Assembly: GCA_029204045.2 (NCBI GenBank) | Contig: CM055063.1 | Coordinates: 30,056,810-30,120,809 of the forward strand | DNA: 64,000 bases | Source of the DNA: Tillandsia leiboldiana | Taxonomy: Eukaryota > Streptophyta > Magnoliopsida > Poales > Bromeliaceae | Direction: 5' to 3' | Shown: positions 31,655 to 43,704 of the stretch, one piece after another | Numbering within the stretch: position 1 is the first letter of the stretch | How the letters are laid out: every line of letters starts with the position of its first letter | Made by a program: the position numbers and the translations under genes | The notes under the pieces: model-generated | What the model was told of the DNA's origin: nothing | Seen by the model: the letters and a program-made list of their open reading frames with translations, nothing else | The model's database searches: none

Positions 31655-33288
31655 CGGTCATGTGACGGGAACAACCGCTATCCAGATACCAAGACGAATT
31701 ATCATATGCATGCAAGGAAATATTTGTAACAAGACAAGGGAAGATTTCACCTTTGCGTACCCAAACCTTTCGAGTTTTGGTGTACGTCGGAAATGATTGT
31801 GAGGTTGATACCTTTGGTGAAAGCGTCTTGTTTGATCCAACGCTTTTCCTTGACGTCGTCGTCTTGTTTGATGAACTACCGAGGCTCTTTTCCTTCGAAT
31901 AATTTGCATTTGATTTCCGAGGAATCACCCTTTTGGTAGTCGTTGCAAGAAGTGCTTGAGTTGAGCGTTTGGCTCCCATCTTGCAATTTCTCCTTATGTG
32001 CCCTGCAATACCACAACGAAAACATACCTTGGTGCTTGACGATTCCAAAGAGGGGGAAGTAGGTTTGTTGTCGTTGTTTGTCATCAATTCCAGTGTCGGA
32101 GGAGGAGATACCGACTGGGGCACAAAGACTGTCCCAACCGAACTAAAATTGTCTTCAGTTCGATTGTATCCGAGGCCGAATTTGTTTGATTGACCAAGAT
32201 CGAGAAGCTTATCCAACTTACTCATTCCTGATGAAAATCGCTGTAAGTCATCCTTGAGTTGGAGAATGGTCTCTGTCATTTCCAATTTTTCCTGTCGAGC
32301 CTCGCCGTTGAGCTTCAAGAAGTAATTCGCTTTGTTCACCATATCTACATAATTCTTCTCGAGTTGCTCATTGGACTCTTGAAGGGAAACATTTATTTTA
32401 ATCAGATTATCCCTTTCCACTTCAAGAGCGTTTGAGAGAGAAGATGCTCTTTTTGCTTCTTCTTCGAGATCCTGCAATCTCCCTCTCAAACTCTTATTTT
32501 GCTTTGCCAGTTTCTTTGAATCCCTCAAAAGCTTATGGTAGGCAAGAGCAAAGTCTTCACCTTCAGAATTATCCGATTCATCGTCCGTTGCATTCTTTTC
32601 AACTTGGGAGCAGTTGGACAATGACTCAGATTTACTTGCCATTAAGCACATGAAGGGTGAAGATGTGGACGCGTGGAACGCCGTTGCGTTATTTTCTTCA
32701 TCACTTGAAGACGACTCATTTGACGATGAGGTGTCATCCCAAGTGACGGCTTGCATCGCTTTCTTCTTTGACGGATTCTTATTGGGACACTCCGTTGAGA
32801 TATGGCCGTACCCTCGGCACTTGAAGCATTGGACTTGTCCTTCTGAGCTTTTCTTATCCTTAGAAAAAACCTCTTGCTTTCTTGGTTTGAAACTTGAAGA
32901 ACCTTTGCCTTTCTTCGACTTTACGAAGGATGGAGTTTTGCTTGAGTTACCCCTTCGAAAGTTTCGGCGAAATCTTCTTGTCAAGAGAGCAAGCTCTGCT
33001 TCTCAAAGTCCTCCATAGATAGGTTCTCGTCATCGTCTGAGGAGGATGAATCCGCGTCTTCTTCTTTTGTTGTTTTCAAAGCATAACCTGAAGACTTAGA
33101 AGAGGATGCCTTTCCCGAAGAATAGTTAGTAGGAAATGTCATTTCATATGTTCGTAAAGAACCAACTAATTCTTCTACACGGATTTCGTCCGGGTGTTTA
33201 ATAGTTTCAATGGCCGTAACCTTGGATCGAAATCTTTCAGGAAGAGTTCTTAATATTTTTCTTACAACTTTAAATTCTGGAATCTTCT
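31626..33288 (-). pseudogene. gag: Copia2 gag (main part) and protease remnant
   Basis: Continues from the N-terminal exon-like piece at 47220-47696, cut by the TRIM. A 2-nt insertion near 32990 shifts the frame. It has a first CCHC knuckle (CFKCRGYGHISTEC, near 32800-32840), a long coiled coil and a second knuckle (CFRCGIAGHIRRNC, near 31990-32030). Near 31660-31700 it keeps the protease start WYLDSGCSRHM with the catalytic DSG, which copies 1 and 3 lack. The frame ends just past the deletion junction. Confidence 0.88.
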
Positions 33289-33802
33289 TGTGACGCCCCA
33301 CTTCCCAGGGGGTCACCCATCCTAGAACTACTCTAGCCCTAGCACGCTTAACTCTCATGTTCCTCTTGGATCTTGCTACTGTCACGCCCCGAGACCGTCA
33401 ATTTGAACAGTTCGGGCGCGCCAACAGACCCGCCAATCGGGCATGACCTTTCAAGACCCGAAAGGAACGGTGTCACGCCCCGAGTTTTGAAAAGCAGGCT
33501 AAATTTTTTTTTTTATAATCAGAGTTCGCAAACCGGGCGTAACAGACCGCCACATGTATAGTAAATTCCCTGCCCAACTGGACAGAGCCTTTCCTATACA
33601 TGCACGGCTAATCACAATCAGTCAATACCAGAGTAGTCTAAACTACGCATACAAAACTAGTCCATCTATACTAAGTAAACTGAAATGCGGAAAAAGAAAT
33701 ATACTGACTACATATGGGTCGATACTATTGCCATCGCCTCACCAACGTGTCCCGACATCCCATCACCCAAGCGACCTGAAAAACAGTCACCCGAGGGTGT
33801 GA

Positions 33803-33820
33803 GATACACCGGAGTGTATC
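33803..33820 (-). other. Conserved LTR hairpin, gypsy2 copy
   Basis: GATACAC (33803-33809), loop CGGA, GTGTATC (33814-33820): a perfect 7-bp stem. The flanks are shared with the gypsy1 hairpin but the stem sequence is different. The second copy is at 39585-39602. Confidence 0.7.
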
Positions 33821-34723
33821 CCAGTGGGCACGACGAGCCGAGAAATAGCTAATCGTACCTACTGGGTACAATAATCTGCGGAAAGTAATAGATCAATAGG
33901 TAAAACTGAATAATCAATAAGTCACGATATAACTGAGCAGATATGGGTACAGAAATATCAGAATCAATCAGAATGATAACCAACTATAACTGAACAGATA
34001 TGGGTACAGGAATAAATAGTAAAACATGCCAGAATGTAGAAACATAAGCTATGCATCAACGAAAGAATCAGCAAATACTAACCGATGCCACTGTTGGTCA
34101 CGGGGACCTCAGGCGAAGATGTCCATGCCAAACCAATCACAATCATACTGGATTCCACCTAGCAAAACTGAACCGCAACCCCGTACCATTGATGTAGCCG
34201 AGAGGATCCTCGTACCAAAAGGTACAGCCGAGAGTTTCCTCATATCGGTACCGCCGAGGGGCTCCCCGTACCCAGTGATACAGCAAAAGAGGGGCGAGCT
34301 CACGGGTCAAGCAGACCCTTTACCGGTAAAGAACGCACTGTGGGTGATCAATCCCACGGCGTACGCGAACGAACAGCAGGTGCACAATCGTCACAATGCA
34401 AAACACTGAATCTCACGGTCCACCGACCGGGCAATCGGCAATATGCCGGAAATCCCCACAGGGATGCAAATGTCTATGTATCTCAGTCATATATCATGAG
34501 ATCTAGAATACAAGAAATATGTATCTCTGAGTAAAAGCAAATCTATGACATGATCGAACAAACATGATATATGTGTCCAATAGGAGCTAAGGAACTATCA
34601 TCTAACTAATGACCAATCAAGCAGGTATATGTCCAAGTATGAACTGTCTGTATATCAACCATAGGATCAATCATACATATCTGAATAAAACAGTATGACA
34701 AGTGACGTGGAACTAGCAGGAAT

Positions 34724-34820
34724 AATCATGAACAGATGAGATCATCAGGCTAATCATGAGTAGGTAAAATCATCAGGCTAATCATGAGCAGGTAAAATCA
34801 TCAGGCTAATCAATAACAGG
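34724..34820. repeat. 28-bp tandem repeat in gypsy2 LTR
   Basis: Three units and part of a fourth, each starting AATCATGA and ending CATCAGGCT. Also in the other LTR at about 40506-40602. Confidence 0.85.
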
Positions 34821-37491
34821 TGTCCGACTGGATTAAAGTAAACAGAGGGCCGAAGAGATAAAGCCCGGACCGAAGATAACCCACCTCAATGTAGGCCGAT
34901 CCCGATCTCCCGCTGGTCTACTGAGACGCTGGTGTCGAACCGCTAGGCCCTGAACATGTAATTGTATCAGTAACTGACTCGCTCAACCGGAGTCTACGGA
35001 ACTTAAGCAAAATGCTCCGTCGGTGTGTAATTACTGTCTAAAGGTAGCCAGCGTGTTACAATTGCATTTTAGTACCTAACATATTCTGAAATTGCATAAA
35101 TATGCTATATTAAACGCCGTTTCGACTCGATCTCCCAATCCGGGAATCCAAAATCAGCGCCGTAAGTTTCAGCGCGTCTGGTTTGACGAAACAGACCCCG
35201 TGCTCACAAGTTTGGGTGGACACGCAGCTCGAGGGCAAAGTTGGGCCATAATCACTTAGAGCTCAAAGCATTACTTCACTAAATTAGGTTTAAACCCTAG
35301 ACATAGCTGTGATATAATGGAGCATCATGTATATTATCAACTGAGAACTGAGATGCTCACCAGAAGTTAGCCGCAGAATGGCCGGAGAGCTTGCCGGAGC
35401 AAGGTGGTGCAACTTCAATAAGGACCAAGGCTCGGCTTGGGCAACCTTGCACCAAACTTGGTTCAAACTTGGATCAGAGGTGAGCACTGGTTAATTCCGG
35501 GTGCCAGATGATGCTCGGGTCAGGCCGGGTCGAGCGCCGGCGGCCGGGAACGGTGGCGGCCGAAGGAAAGGCCCGAAGTGGAGGGGCTCGGGTGGGACAA
35601 CTGGACCAAAGAATGGAGTCACCCCGAGCCCAAAATAAAATGCTGCGAGTCATGAGAGGGGTAATTAGCTCCTACCTGTGCAAGTGGCCGGAGCCCGGAG
35701 CACCGGAGATGGCCGGAGGTCGAGGGTGGGTGGATCTCGGGTGCAACTGCAGAGGCATGAAACCCCACGTGAAAAGGTTCATGCAAGAGTTCAAAAAGCT
35801 TCCTTAGTGTCTAGTGGACTCACCTGAGTCACTGGGCGGCGGCCAAGAGCAACGGCGATCGCCGGAGATGGAGCTCGGGCGATCCTAAGGCCTCTAATGG
35901 CGGATTCCGGCCGGCGACCCCCGGGCCGGCGCAAGATGGACCAATTCCTTCCTCTCGGTCCTCTGGTGCTTGCTAGGTGGTTGGCCGGCGGCTCGGGTGC
36001 ACGGCGGCGCCGGACGGCGAGGAACGGCCGCGGTTCAAGGTTGGCCGGTTCTAGGGCATGGTGGATCTCCGCCGATCTTCATCCGATCCACCCCAGTCTT
36101 CGGGAGAAGCTTGAAGTCACCCAGAGGAGCAAGATCAACGGTCTTGATCTGGATTTAGTCGATCGGATGAAGCTCGTGGTGATTCTCGGCCGAAACAAGA
36201 ATTTCCGGCAAAACCCGCTCCCGCCGGCGGCCGGGACGACGGCGTTGAACCAGGCTTCACAGGTACGGTCCATTCATGGATAAGAACGCGATGATATACT
36301 CCTAGGGTCTTTTAAAAACAACCAAATCTAAAACCTTACCTCGCCGGAAAACGGAGAAGAAGGAGTTGCTTCCGCGGCGGCGCACGGCGGTGCTGGGTCT
36401 CGGCTCGGTTGCGGCTTCACAGAGGAACGCCCACAAGAGGCTTGATCAAAGCAGAAATCCTCTTGATGCTTCCAACACCAAAACCCGAGGACTAAGGTTG
36501 TTATTGCCCTTCTTTGGCTTCTCCGGCGACGGATCAGCGGCGGCCGGCGGTTGCACTACCTCCGTGGAGTGCGGCTGAGAGGAGGGAGCTATTGGGACTG
36601 GCGGCTGGGGCAAGGGCTATGAGGCGTAGGTTTTAGAGGAACCCTAACCCTAATGCACCTATATGTAGTATATGCACAATTGCATTATAATCCCTCAACT
36701 TATGGTATTTTGAGCCCAGCCTTTCACAGTAAACTTGTTTTGCAATAAACTCCCTTGCCAAGAACTTGCATGCTTTTCGGAGCATGAAATATAGGGGTTT
36801 ATGTGCAAATACCGCATTTTTCAGTGTATTTCACGCTTTTCGAGGTGTTTTAGTCGTCAATTTGAAAAAAGAACTTCGCCACGACGTCTGGCTTGACGAA
36901 ACCTATCAGGTAGTGATTTTGATTCGCTAAAATTTAGCTCCATAATTTTTAAATTCCATCTTTACTGTAAATTATACAGTTCGGCACGCTTTACGATGCT
37001 TTAGGGTCGTCAAACGGAAATTCCGTCTGCGCTATTGCGTCCAGAATGACGAAACCGTTCAAAATGACTACCTGGATCACTATGTTCGGACTCCGAACAG
37101 TGAAATAGTGCTTGTTGCAATCGACGGAGTCAAAAAAACTTAAGGCTACTGTTCATCTACAGTGCCAACTTAAGTGATACTGTGCGCAGAGGGCACTGTT
37201 ACATTGGTCGCGAGCTTCGTCCACTTCTTCACTGAATTCTGGAAGATCCGACCGTCAGATCGAAAAGTGCTGAATATGAATCTCGCTCAGTTCGGCGAGA
37301 CGATCGCAACGGTCAACTCGGATTTCCAAAATCATGTCCGGATTGAAAAATAGCCTTTTTTATCTCGTAAATCGTGCAACTCGCCCACTGGCAATTGGCT
37401 AAATAAATCAACTAGGGTCTTTTGAATTTGAAAACAACTATAATTCTACTTTTAATCTATTTATTAAAATAAAATATTTCGAGTTTCTACA

Positions 37492-37707
37492 TCACTTACA
37501 ACTTAAAAGAAGTTTCGTCCCTGAAACTTACAACTTAAAAAAAAAGTTTTATTCCCAGAGCTTACAACCTAAAGTCATACTTTATGGAATGCTAAAACTA
37601 GTTTATTCGAAAGCCACAAAGTCTGTCGTCGGGTTTTCCTCCGCTGGTTCTCCACGAGGGGTCAGCGCATAGATCCGTCCTCCAGAAGGTTGGCGCGCAC
37701 CCTCGGA
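37492..37707 (-). other. Gypsy2 remnant of pol end and 3' leader
   Basis: Holds the relic GGGACGAAACTT motif; the purine tract next to the LTR is degenerate (minus strand GTAAGTGA before TGTAG). Confidence 0.6.
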
Positions 37708-39081
37708 CTATCGAGGGAGGGGAGGACGCCCAGATGAAGCAGCGCTCGAGGAAGTGCCCTGTCGCTGGTATGGGATCACAGGTGCTGGAGCAGTGGAATA
37801 ATCAAGTGTGGTTCTCTGTGGGCAATTTTCCCGGATGTGTCCTGGTTGCCCGCATCCGTAGCAACGTCCATGTCGACGTGGGCAGGTATTTGCATAATGT
37901 GGACTACCGCAAAAGACACAAGGTCGTAGTCCACGTTGCTGATGGCTAGCGGATGCGCTCGCAGTCTGTTCTTGGGATCGAGGATACTTAGGGGGTTTCC
38001 AGCTTTTTGAGGGTTCAACTTTACTTCCAGAAGGAGTCCGCTTCTTATCCTTTCTTCTCTCTGTGGCCTCCCGCTCTGCACGAGAAATCTGGATTTCGGC
38101 CTCTATGGCGAGACAGCGTTCGACGCAGTTGTCGAAATCAGCGGCCAGGTGGGATGAGATCTGGCGGCGGATCTCCTGTCTCAACCCCTGCGAGAAGAGG
38201 CGTACCTTGCGGCGTTCCTCGCGCACTGCCTGAGGAACCAGATCAGCAATGCGCAGGAACTCCTGCTCATATTCCCGGACGCTCTTGTCGCCCTGCTTGA
38301 TGTTCTCTAATTCGCGCTCGAGACCCTCCTTGGTGGTCTCCTTGAGGTGGTGGTGGTACATAGCAGCTTTAAAATCCTCCCAGGTAGGATCAGCTGGACT
38401 CGGGAAGTAGCGTTCTCGGTGTCGCCTCCACCACTTGGATGCCCGGCCCTCCAAGCAGTGAACGGCGATGTGAACCTTGTCTTGGTCCTCAGTGTAGGCG
38501 TCTTGGAACAATTTCTCCATGTGGTCGATCCACTCCTCGACCGCCCAATGGTCATCATCCTTGCCATCGAAGATTTGCGGCTTGAATTTCTTAAACTCAA
38601 GCAGAGCCGCCTTTGCTCGAGCCTTCTCTGCTTGATTAGCCTCAGAGTTGGCTACAGAATCAGCAGGAGGGGAGACAGAACGGGATGACGCAGATGCCAT
38701 CGTAGCGGTAAAAGCAGGGGCAGCAGGAACCCTCGGTACCACGCAAGATGCCGCAACAACATCTGGAACGGGCCCCGCAGGTGGTGGTACGGGGTCAGCA
38801 GCGGGTTCCGCCAAACCCTCGGGCTCGGCAGCGGCCGGTGCAACAGGGGGTGCAACCGGCGGTGTAGTAGCTGGGACGGCTGGTGGCGAAACAGGTGGGG
38901 CAGGAGCAGTCGTCTGATGCTGTACAAACTGCTGGAACATCCCAGCCAGAGCTGCTAGCTGAGCCTCAAGTCGCTCTATGCGACCCTGATCCACGGGCTC
39001 GCTCTGCACGCTGGGTGATCGGCCGACACCTCGGCCAGAGCCCACACCTCGTCCCCGACCACGCACAGGAGGACGAGCCAT
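37708..39081 (-). CDS. gag: Gypsy2 gag (457 aa)
   Basis: An intact Gag that starts MARPPVRGRGRG, followed by a Pro/Ala/Val-rich linker (about 65-130). The Gag core is about 165-310 (FDGKDD, then WWRRHRE, then KQGDKSVREYEQEF). Two cysteine motifs follow near 385-425: CVFCGSPHYANTC and the CCHC knuckle CYGCGQPGHIRENC. It stops shortly after the knuckle with no protease motif, so there is no polyprotein. The length fits a free-standing Gag. It is the only ORF of the element, and its openness suggests selection or youth. Confidence 0.9.
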   Translation of the reverse strand: MARPPVRGRGRGVGSGRGVGRSPSVQSEPVDQGRIERLEAQLAALAGMFQQFVQHQTTAPAPPVSPPAVPATTPPVAPPVAPAAAEPEGLAEPAADPVPPPAGPVPDVVAASCVVPRVPAAPAFTATMASASSRSVSPPADSVANSEANQAEKARAKAALLEFKKFKPQIFDGKDDDHWAVEEWIDHMEKLFQDAYTEDQDKVHIAVHCLEGRASKWWRRHRERYFPSPADPTWEDFKAAMYHHHLKETTKEGLERELENIKQGDKSVREYEQEFLRIADLVPQAVREERRKVRLFSQGLRQEIRRQISSHLAADFDNCVERCLAIEAEIQISRAEREATERRKDKKRTPSGSKVEPSKSWKPPKYPRSQEQTASASASHQQRGLRPCVFCGSPHYANTCPRRHGRCYGCGQPGHIRENCPQRTTLDYSTAPAPVIPYQRQGTSSSAASSGRPPLPR

Positions 39082-39234
39082 GCCTATACAGAAATAGATC
39101 AGGTCAGGATAATTTCAGCGATAACACTGCCCTTGAGTTCCTAACCATTCTACAATCACCCCGCGCTCTCACGTAGATCACCAGTCATCCTAGGGCTCCA
39201 TCCTAACCAAATACCTAGGTATCGTGTACCTATT

Positions 39235-39245
39235 CTCTGATACCA
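39235..39245 (-). other. Primer-binding site of gypsy2
   Basis: TGGTATCAGAG on the minus strand, 7 bp from the 5' LTR boundary. Confidence 0.85.
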
Positions 39246-39252
39246 TCTAATC

Positions 39253-42200
39253 TGTCACGCCCCGAGTTTTGAAAAGCAGGCTAAATTTTTTTTTTTATAA
39301 TCAGAGTTCGCAAACCGGGCGTAACAGACCGCCACATGTATAGTAAATTTCCTGCCCAACTGGACAGAGCCTTTCCTATACATGCACGGCTAATCACAAT
39401 CAGTCAATACCAGAGTAGTCTAAACTACGCATACAAAACTAGTCCATCTATACTAAGTAAACTGAAATGCGGAAAAAGAAATATACTGACTACATATGGG
39501 TCGATACTATTGCCAGCGCCTCACCAACGTGTCCCGACATCCCATCACCCAAGCGACCTGAAAAACAGTCACCCGAGGGTGTGAGATACACCGGAGTGTA
39601 TCCCAGTGGGCACGACGAGCCGAGAAATAGCTAATCGTACCTACTGGGTACAATAATCTGCGGATAGTAATAGATCAATAGGTAAAGCTGAATAATCAAT
39701 AAGTCACGATATAACTGAGCAGATATGGGTACAGAAATATCAGAATCAATCAGAATGATAACCAACTATAACTGAACAGATATGGGTACAGGAATAAATA
39801 GTAAAACATGCCAGAATGTAGAAACATAAGCTATGCATCAACGAAAGAATCAGCAAATACTAACCGATGCCACTGTTGGTCACGGGGACCTCAGGCGAAG
39901 ATGTCCATGCCAAACCAATCACAATCATACTGGATTCCACCTAGCAGAACTGAACTGCAACCCCGTACCATTGATATAGCCGAGAGGATCCTCGTACCAA
40001 AAGGTACAGCCGAGAGTTTCCTCATTTCGGTACCGCCGAGGGGCTCCCCGTACCCAGTGATACAGCAAAAGAGGGGCGAGCTCACGGGTCAAGCAGACCC
40101 TTTACCGGTAAAGAACGCACTGTGGGTGATTAATCCCACGGCGTACGCGAACGAACAGCAGGTGCACAATCGTCACAATGCAAAACACTGAATCTCACGG
40201 TCCACCGACCGGGCAATCGGCAATATGCCGGAAATCCCCACAGGGATGCAAATGTCTATGTATCTCAGTCATATATCATGAGATCTAGAATACAAGAAAT
40301 ATGTATCTCTGAGTAAAAGCAAATCTATGACATGATCGAACAAACATGATATATGTGTCCAATAGGAGCTAAGGAACTATCATCTAACTAATGACCAATC
40401 AAGCAGGTATATGTCCAAGTATGAACTGTCTGTATATCAACCATAGGATCAATCATGCATATCTGAATAAAACAGTATGACAAGTGACGTGGAACTAGCA
40501 GGAATAATCATGAACAGATGAGATCATCAGGCTAATCATGAGCAGGTAAAATCATCAGGCTAATCATGAGCAGGTAAAATCATCAGGCTAATCAATAACA
40601 GGTGTCCGACTGGACTAAAGCAAACAGAGGGCCGAAGAGATAAAGCCCGGACCGAAGATAACCCACCTCAATGTAGGCCGATCCCGATCTCCCGCTGGTC
40701 TACTGAGACGCTGGTGTCGAACCGCTAGGCCCTGAACATGTAACTGTATCAGTAACTGACTCGCTCAACCGGAGTCTACGGAACTTAAGCAAAATGCTCC
40801 ATCGGTGTGTAATTACTGTCTAAAGGTAGCCAGCGCGTTACAATTGCATTTTAGTACCTAACATATTCTGAAATTGCATAAATATGCTATATTAAACGCC
40901 GTATCGACTCGATCTCCCAATCCGGGAATCCAAAATCAGCGCCGTAAGTTTCAGCGCGTCTGGTTTGACGAAACAGACCCCGTGCTCACAAGTTTGGGTG
41001 GACACGCAGCTCGAGGGCAAAGTTGGGCCATTACCACTTAGAGCTCAAAGCATTACTTCACTAAATTAGGTTTAAACCCTAGACATAGCTGTGATATAAT
41101 GGAGCATCATGTATATTATCAACTGAGAACTGAGATGCTCACCAGAAGTTAGCCGGAGAATGGCCGGAGAGCTTGCCGGAGCAAGGTGGTGCAACTTCAA
41201 TAAGGACCAAGGCTCGGCTTGGGCAACCTTGCACCAAACTTGGTTCAAACTTGGATCAGAGGTGAGCACTGGTTAATTCCGGGTGCCAGATGATGCTCGG
41301 GTCAGGCCGGGTCGAGCGCCGGCGGCCGGGAACGGTGGCGGCCGAAGGAAAGGCCCGAAGTGGAGGGGCTCGGGTGGGACAACTGGACCAAAGAATGGAG
41401 TCACCCCGAGCCCAAAATAAAATGTTGGGAGTCATGAGAGGGGTAATTAGGTCCTACCTGTGCAAGTGGCCGCAGCCCGGAGCGCCGGAGATGGCCGGAG
41501 GTCGAGGGTGGGTGGATCTCGGGTGCAACTGCAGAGGCATGAAACCCCACGTGAAAAGGTTCATGCAAGAGTTCAAAAAGCTTCCTTAGTGTCTAGTGGA
41601 CTCACCTGAGTCACTAGGCGGCGGCCAAGAGCAACGGCGATCGCCGGAGATGGAGCTCGGGCGATCCTGAGGCCTCTAATGGCGGATTCCGGCCGGCGAC
41701 CCCCGGGCTGGCGCAAGATGGACCAATTCCTTCCTCTCGGTCCTCTGGTGCTTGCTAGGTGGTTGGCCGGCGGCTCGGTTGCACGGCGGCGCCGGACGGC
41801 GAGGAACGGCCGCGGTTCAAGGTTGGCCGGTTCTAGGGCATGGTGGATCTCCGCCGATCTTCATCCGATCCACCCCAGTCTTTGGGAGAAGCTTGAAGTC
41901 ACCCAGAGGAGCAAGATCAACGGTCTTGATCTGGATTTAGTCGATCGGATGAAGCTCGTGGTGATTCTCGGCCGAAACAAGAATTTCCGGCAAAACCCGC
42001 TCCCGCCGGCGGCCGGGACACGGCGTTGAACCAGGCTTCACAGGTAAGGTCCATTCATGGATAAGAACGCGATGATATACTCCTAGGGTCTTTTAAAAAC
42101 AACCAAATCTAAAACCTTACCTCGCCGGTAAACGGAGAAGAAGGAGTTGCTTCCGCGGCGGCGCACGGCGGTGCTGGGTCTCGGCTCGGTTGCGGCTTCA

Positions 42201-43273
42201 CAGAGGAACGCCCACAAGAGGCTTGATCAAAGCAGAAATCCTCTTGATGCTTCCAACACCAAAACCCGAGGACTAAGGTTGTTATTGCCCTTCTTTGGCT
42301 TCTCCGGCGACGGATCAGCGGCGGCCGGCGGTTTCGCTACCTCCGTGGAGTGCGGCTGAGAGGAGGGAGCTATTGGGACTGGCGGCTGGGGCAAGGGCTA
42401 TGAGGCGTAGGTTTTAGAGGAACCCTAACCCTAATGCACCTATATGTAGTATATGCACAATTGCATTATAATCCCTCAACTTATGGTATTTTGAGCCCAG
42501 CCTTTCACAGTAAACTTGTTTTGCAATAAACTCCCTTGCCAAGAACTTGCATGCTTTTCGGAGCATGAAATATAGGGGTTTATGTGCAAATACCGCATTT
42601 TTCAGTGTATTTCATGCTTTTCGAGGTGTTTTAGTCGTCAATTCAAAAAAAGAACTTCGCCACGACGTCTGGCTCGACGAAACCTATCAGGTAGTGATTT
42701 TGGTTCGCTAAAATTTAGCTCCATAATTTTTAAATTCCATCTTTACTGTAAATTATACAGTTCGGCACGCTTTACGATGCTTTAGGGTCGTCAAACGGAA
42801 ATTCCGTCAGCGCTATTGGGTCTAGAACGATGAAACCGTTCAAAATGACTACCTGGATCACTATGTTCGGACTCCGAACAGTGAAATAGTGCTTTTTGCA
42901 ATCGACGGAGTCAAAAAAACTTAAGGCTACTGTTCATCTACAGTGCCAACTTAAGTGATACTGTGCGCAGAGGGCACTGTTATATTGGTCGCGAGCTTCG
43001 TCCACTTCTTCACTGAATTCTGGAAGATCCGACCGTCAGATCGAAAAGTGCTGAATATGAATCTCGCTCAGTTCGGCGAGACGATCGCAACGGTCAACTC
43101 GGATTTCCAAAATCATGTCCGGATTGAAAAATAGCCTTTTTTTATCTCGTAAATCGTGCAACTCGCCCACTGGCAATTGGCTAAATAAATCAACTAGGGT
43201 CTTTTGAATTCGAAAACAACTATAATTCTACTTTTAATCTATTTATTAAAATAAAATATTTCCAGTTTCTACA
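39253..43273 (-). repeat. Gypsy2 5' LTR (4,021 bp)
   Basis: Same length and order as 33471-37491. Telobox-like pair at 42421-42434. Target duplication AACGG follows at 43274. Confidence 0.95.
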
Positions 43274-43687
43274 AACGGTTTAATCCAACAATATCAATTC
43301 AATATAGCGGAAGAGTAAGCAATCAGAGGAAGGATCTATAAATTTAAAACTTTCAGTCATTCAAACAGATAGTTAGAAGAAATGAAAGTACAACGCTTGA
43401 GCGAAAATAAATACTTTTGTTTAATATTACAACTCTCTTTTAGCATGAAACTACAATGCAAAATACAACCTTATTTTTTTTTTTTTTTCCTTTTTCCAAC
43501 TTGAAACTTAAACATTAAAAGATTACATTGTTCCTCTCATACAAAAGTTCGCTCAAGGAAAAGTAAAACTCCAAAATGGTGCTGGCGACTTTAGACTGCT
43601 AGGTCGCTACTCTGCTGGGCGCTTGCCCTTGTCGCGTGCCTCGCTCGATGTACCTGGACCTGTGGGGATGTCACCCAAAGGGTGTGA

Positions 43688-43704
43688 GAACTACAACCAA
43701 GTTC
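43688..43704 (-). other. Conserved LTR hairpin, solo-LTR copy (short stem)
   Basis: GAACT (43688-43692) pairs with AGTTC (43700-43704). The flanks GGTGTGA and CCCAGTGGG match the other gypsy LTRs. Confidence 0.6.

Larger units (their letters stand above)
33471..37491 (-). repeat. Gypsy2 3' LTR (4,021 bp)
   Basis: Begins TGTCACGCCCCGAG and ends TTTCTACA on the plus strand. It holds the conserved hairpin (33803-33820), a 28-bp tandem repeat (34724-34820), a GC-rich leader block (35370-36600) and telobox-like AACCCTAACCCTAA at 36640-36653. No gene is credible. Confidence 0.95.
33471..43273 (-). mobile_element. Gypsy2: gag-only element with 4-kb LTRs (TR-GAG type)
   Basis: LTRs 33471-37491 and 39253-43273 are both 4,021 bp and differ by roughly 1 percent by eye. 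Target duplication AACGG at 33466-33470 and 43274-43278. The internal region is only 1,761 bp and carries gag on the minus strand and no pol. The terminal GGGACGAAACTT motif of pol is still present near 37512, so pol was lost by internal deletion. It must have moved with enzymes from another element. Confidence 0.93.

Noticed and set aside
35897..36283. Frames in gypsy2 LTRs (35508-36578 and 41290-42359)
   Set aside because: GCC/GGC-rich low-complexity LTR sequence; no domain, and several frames are open at once.
36640..36653. Interstitial telomere repeat
   Set aside because: Only two units, present in both LTRs of one element, so it is an LTR motif and not telomeric DNA.
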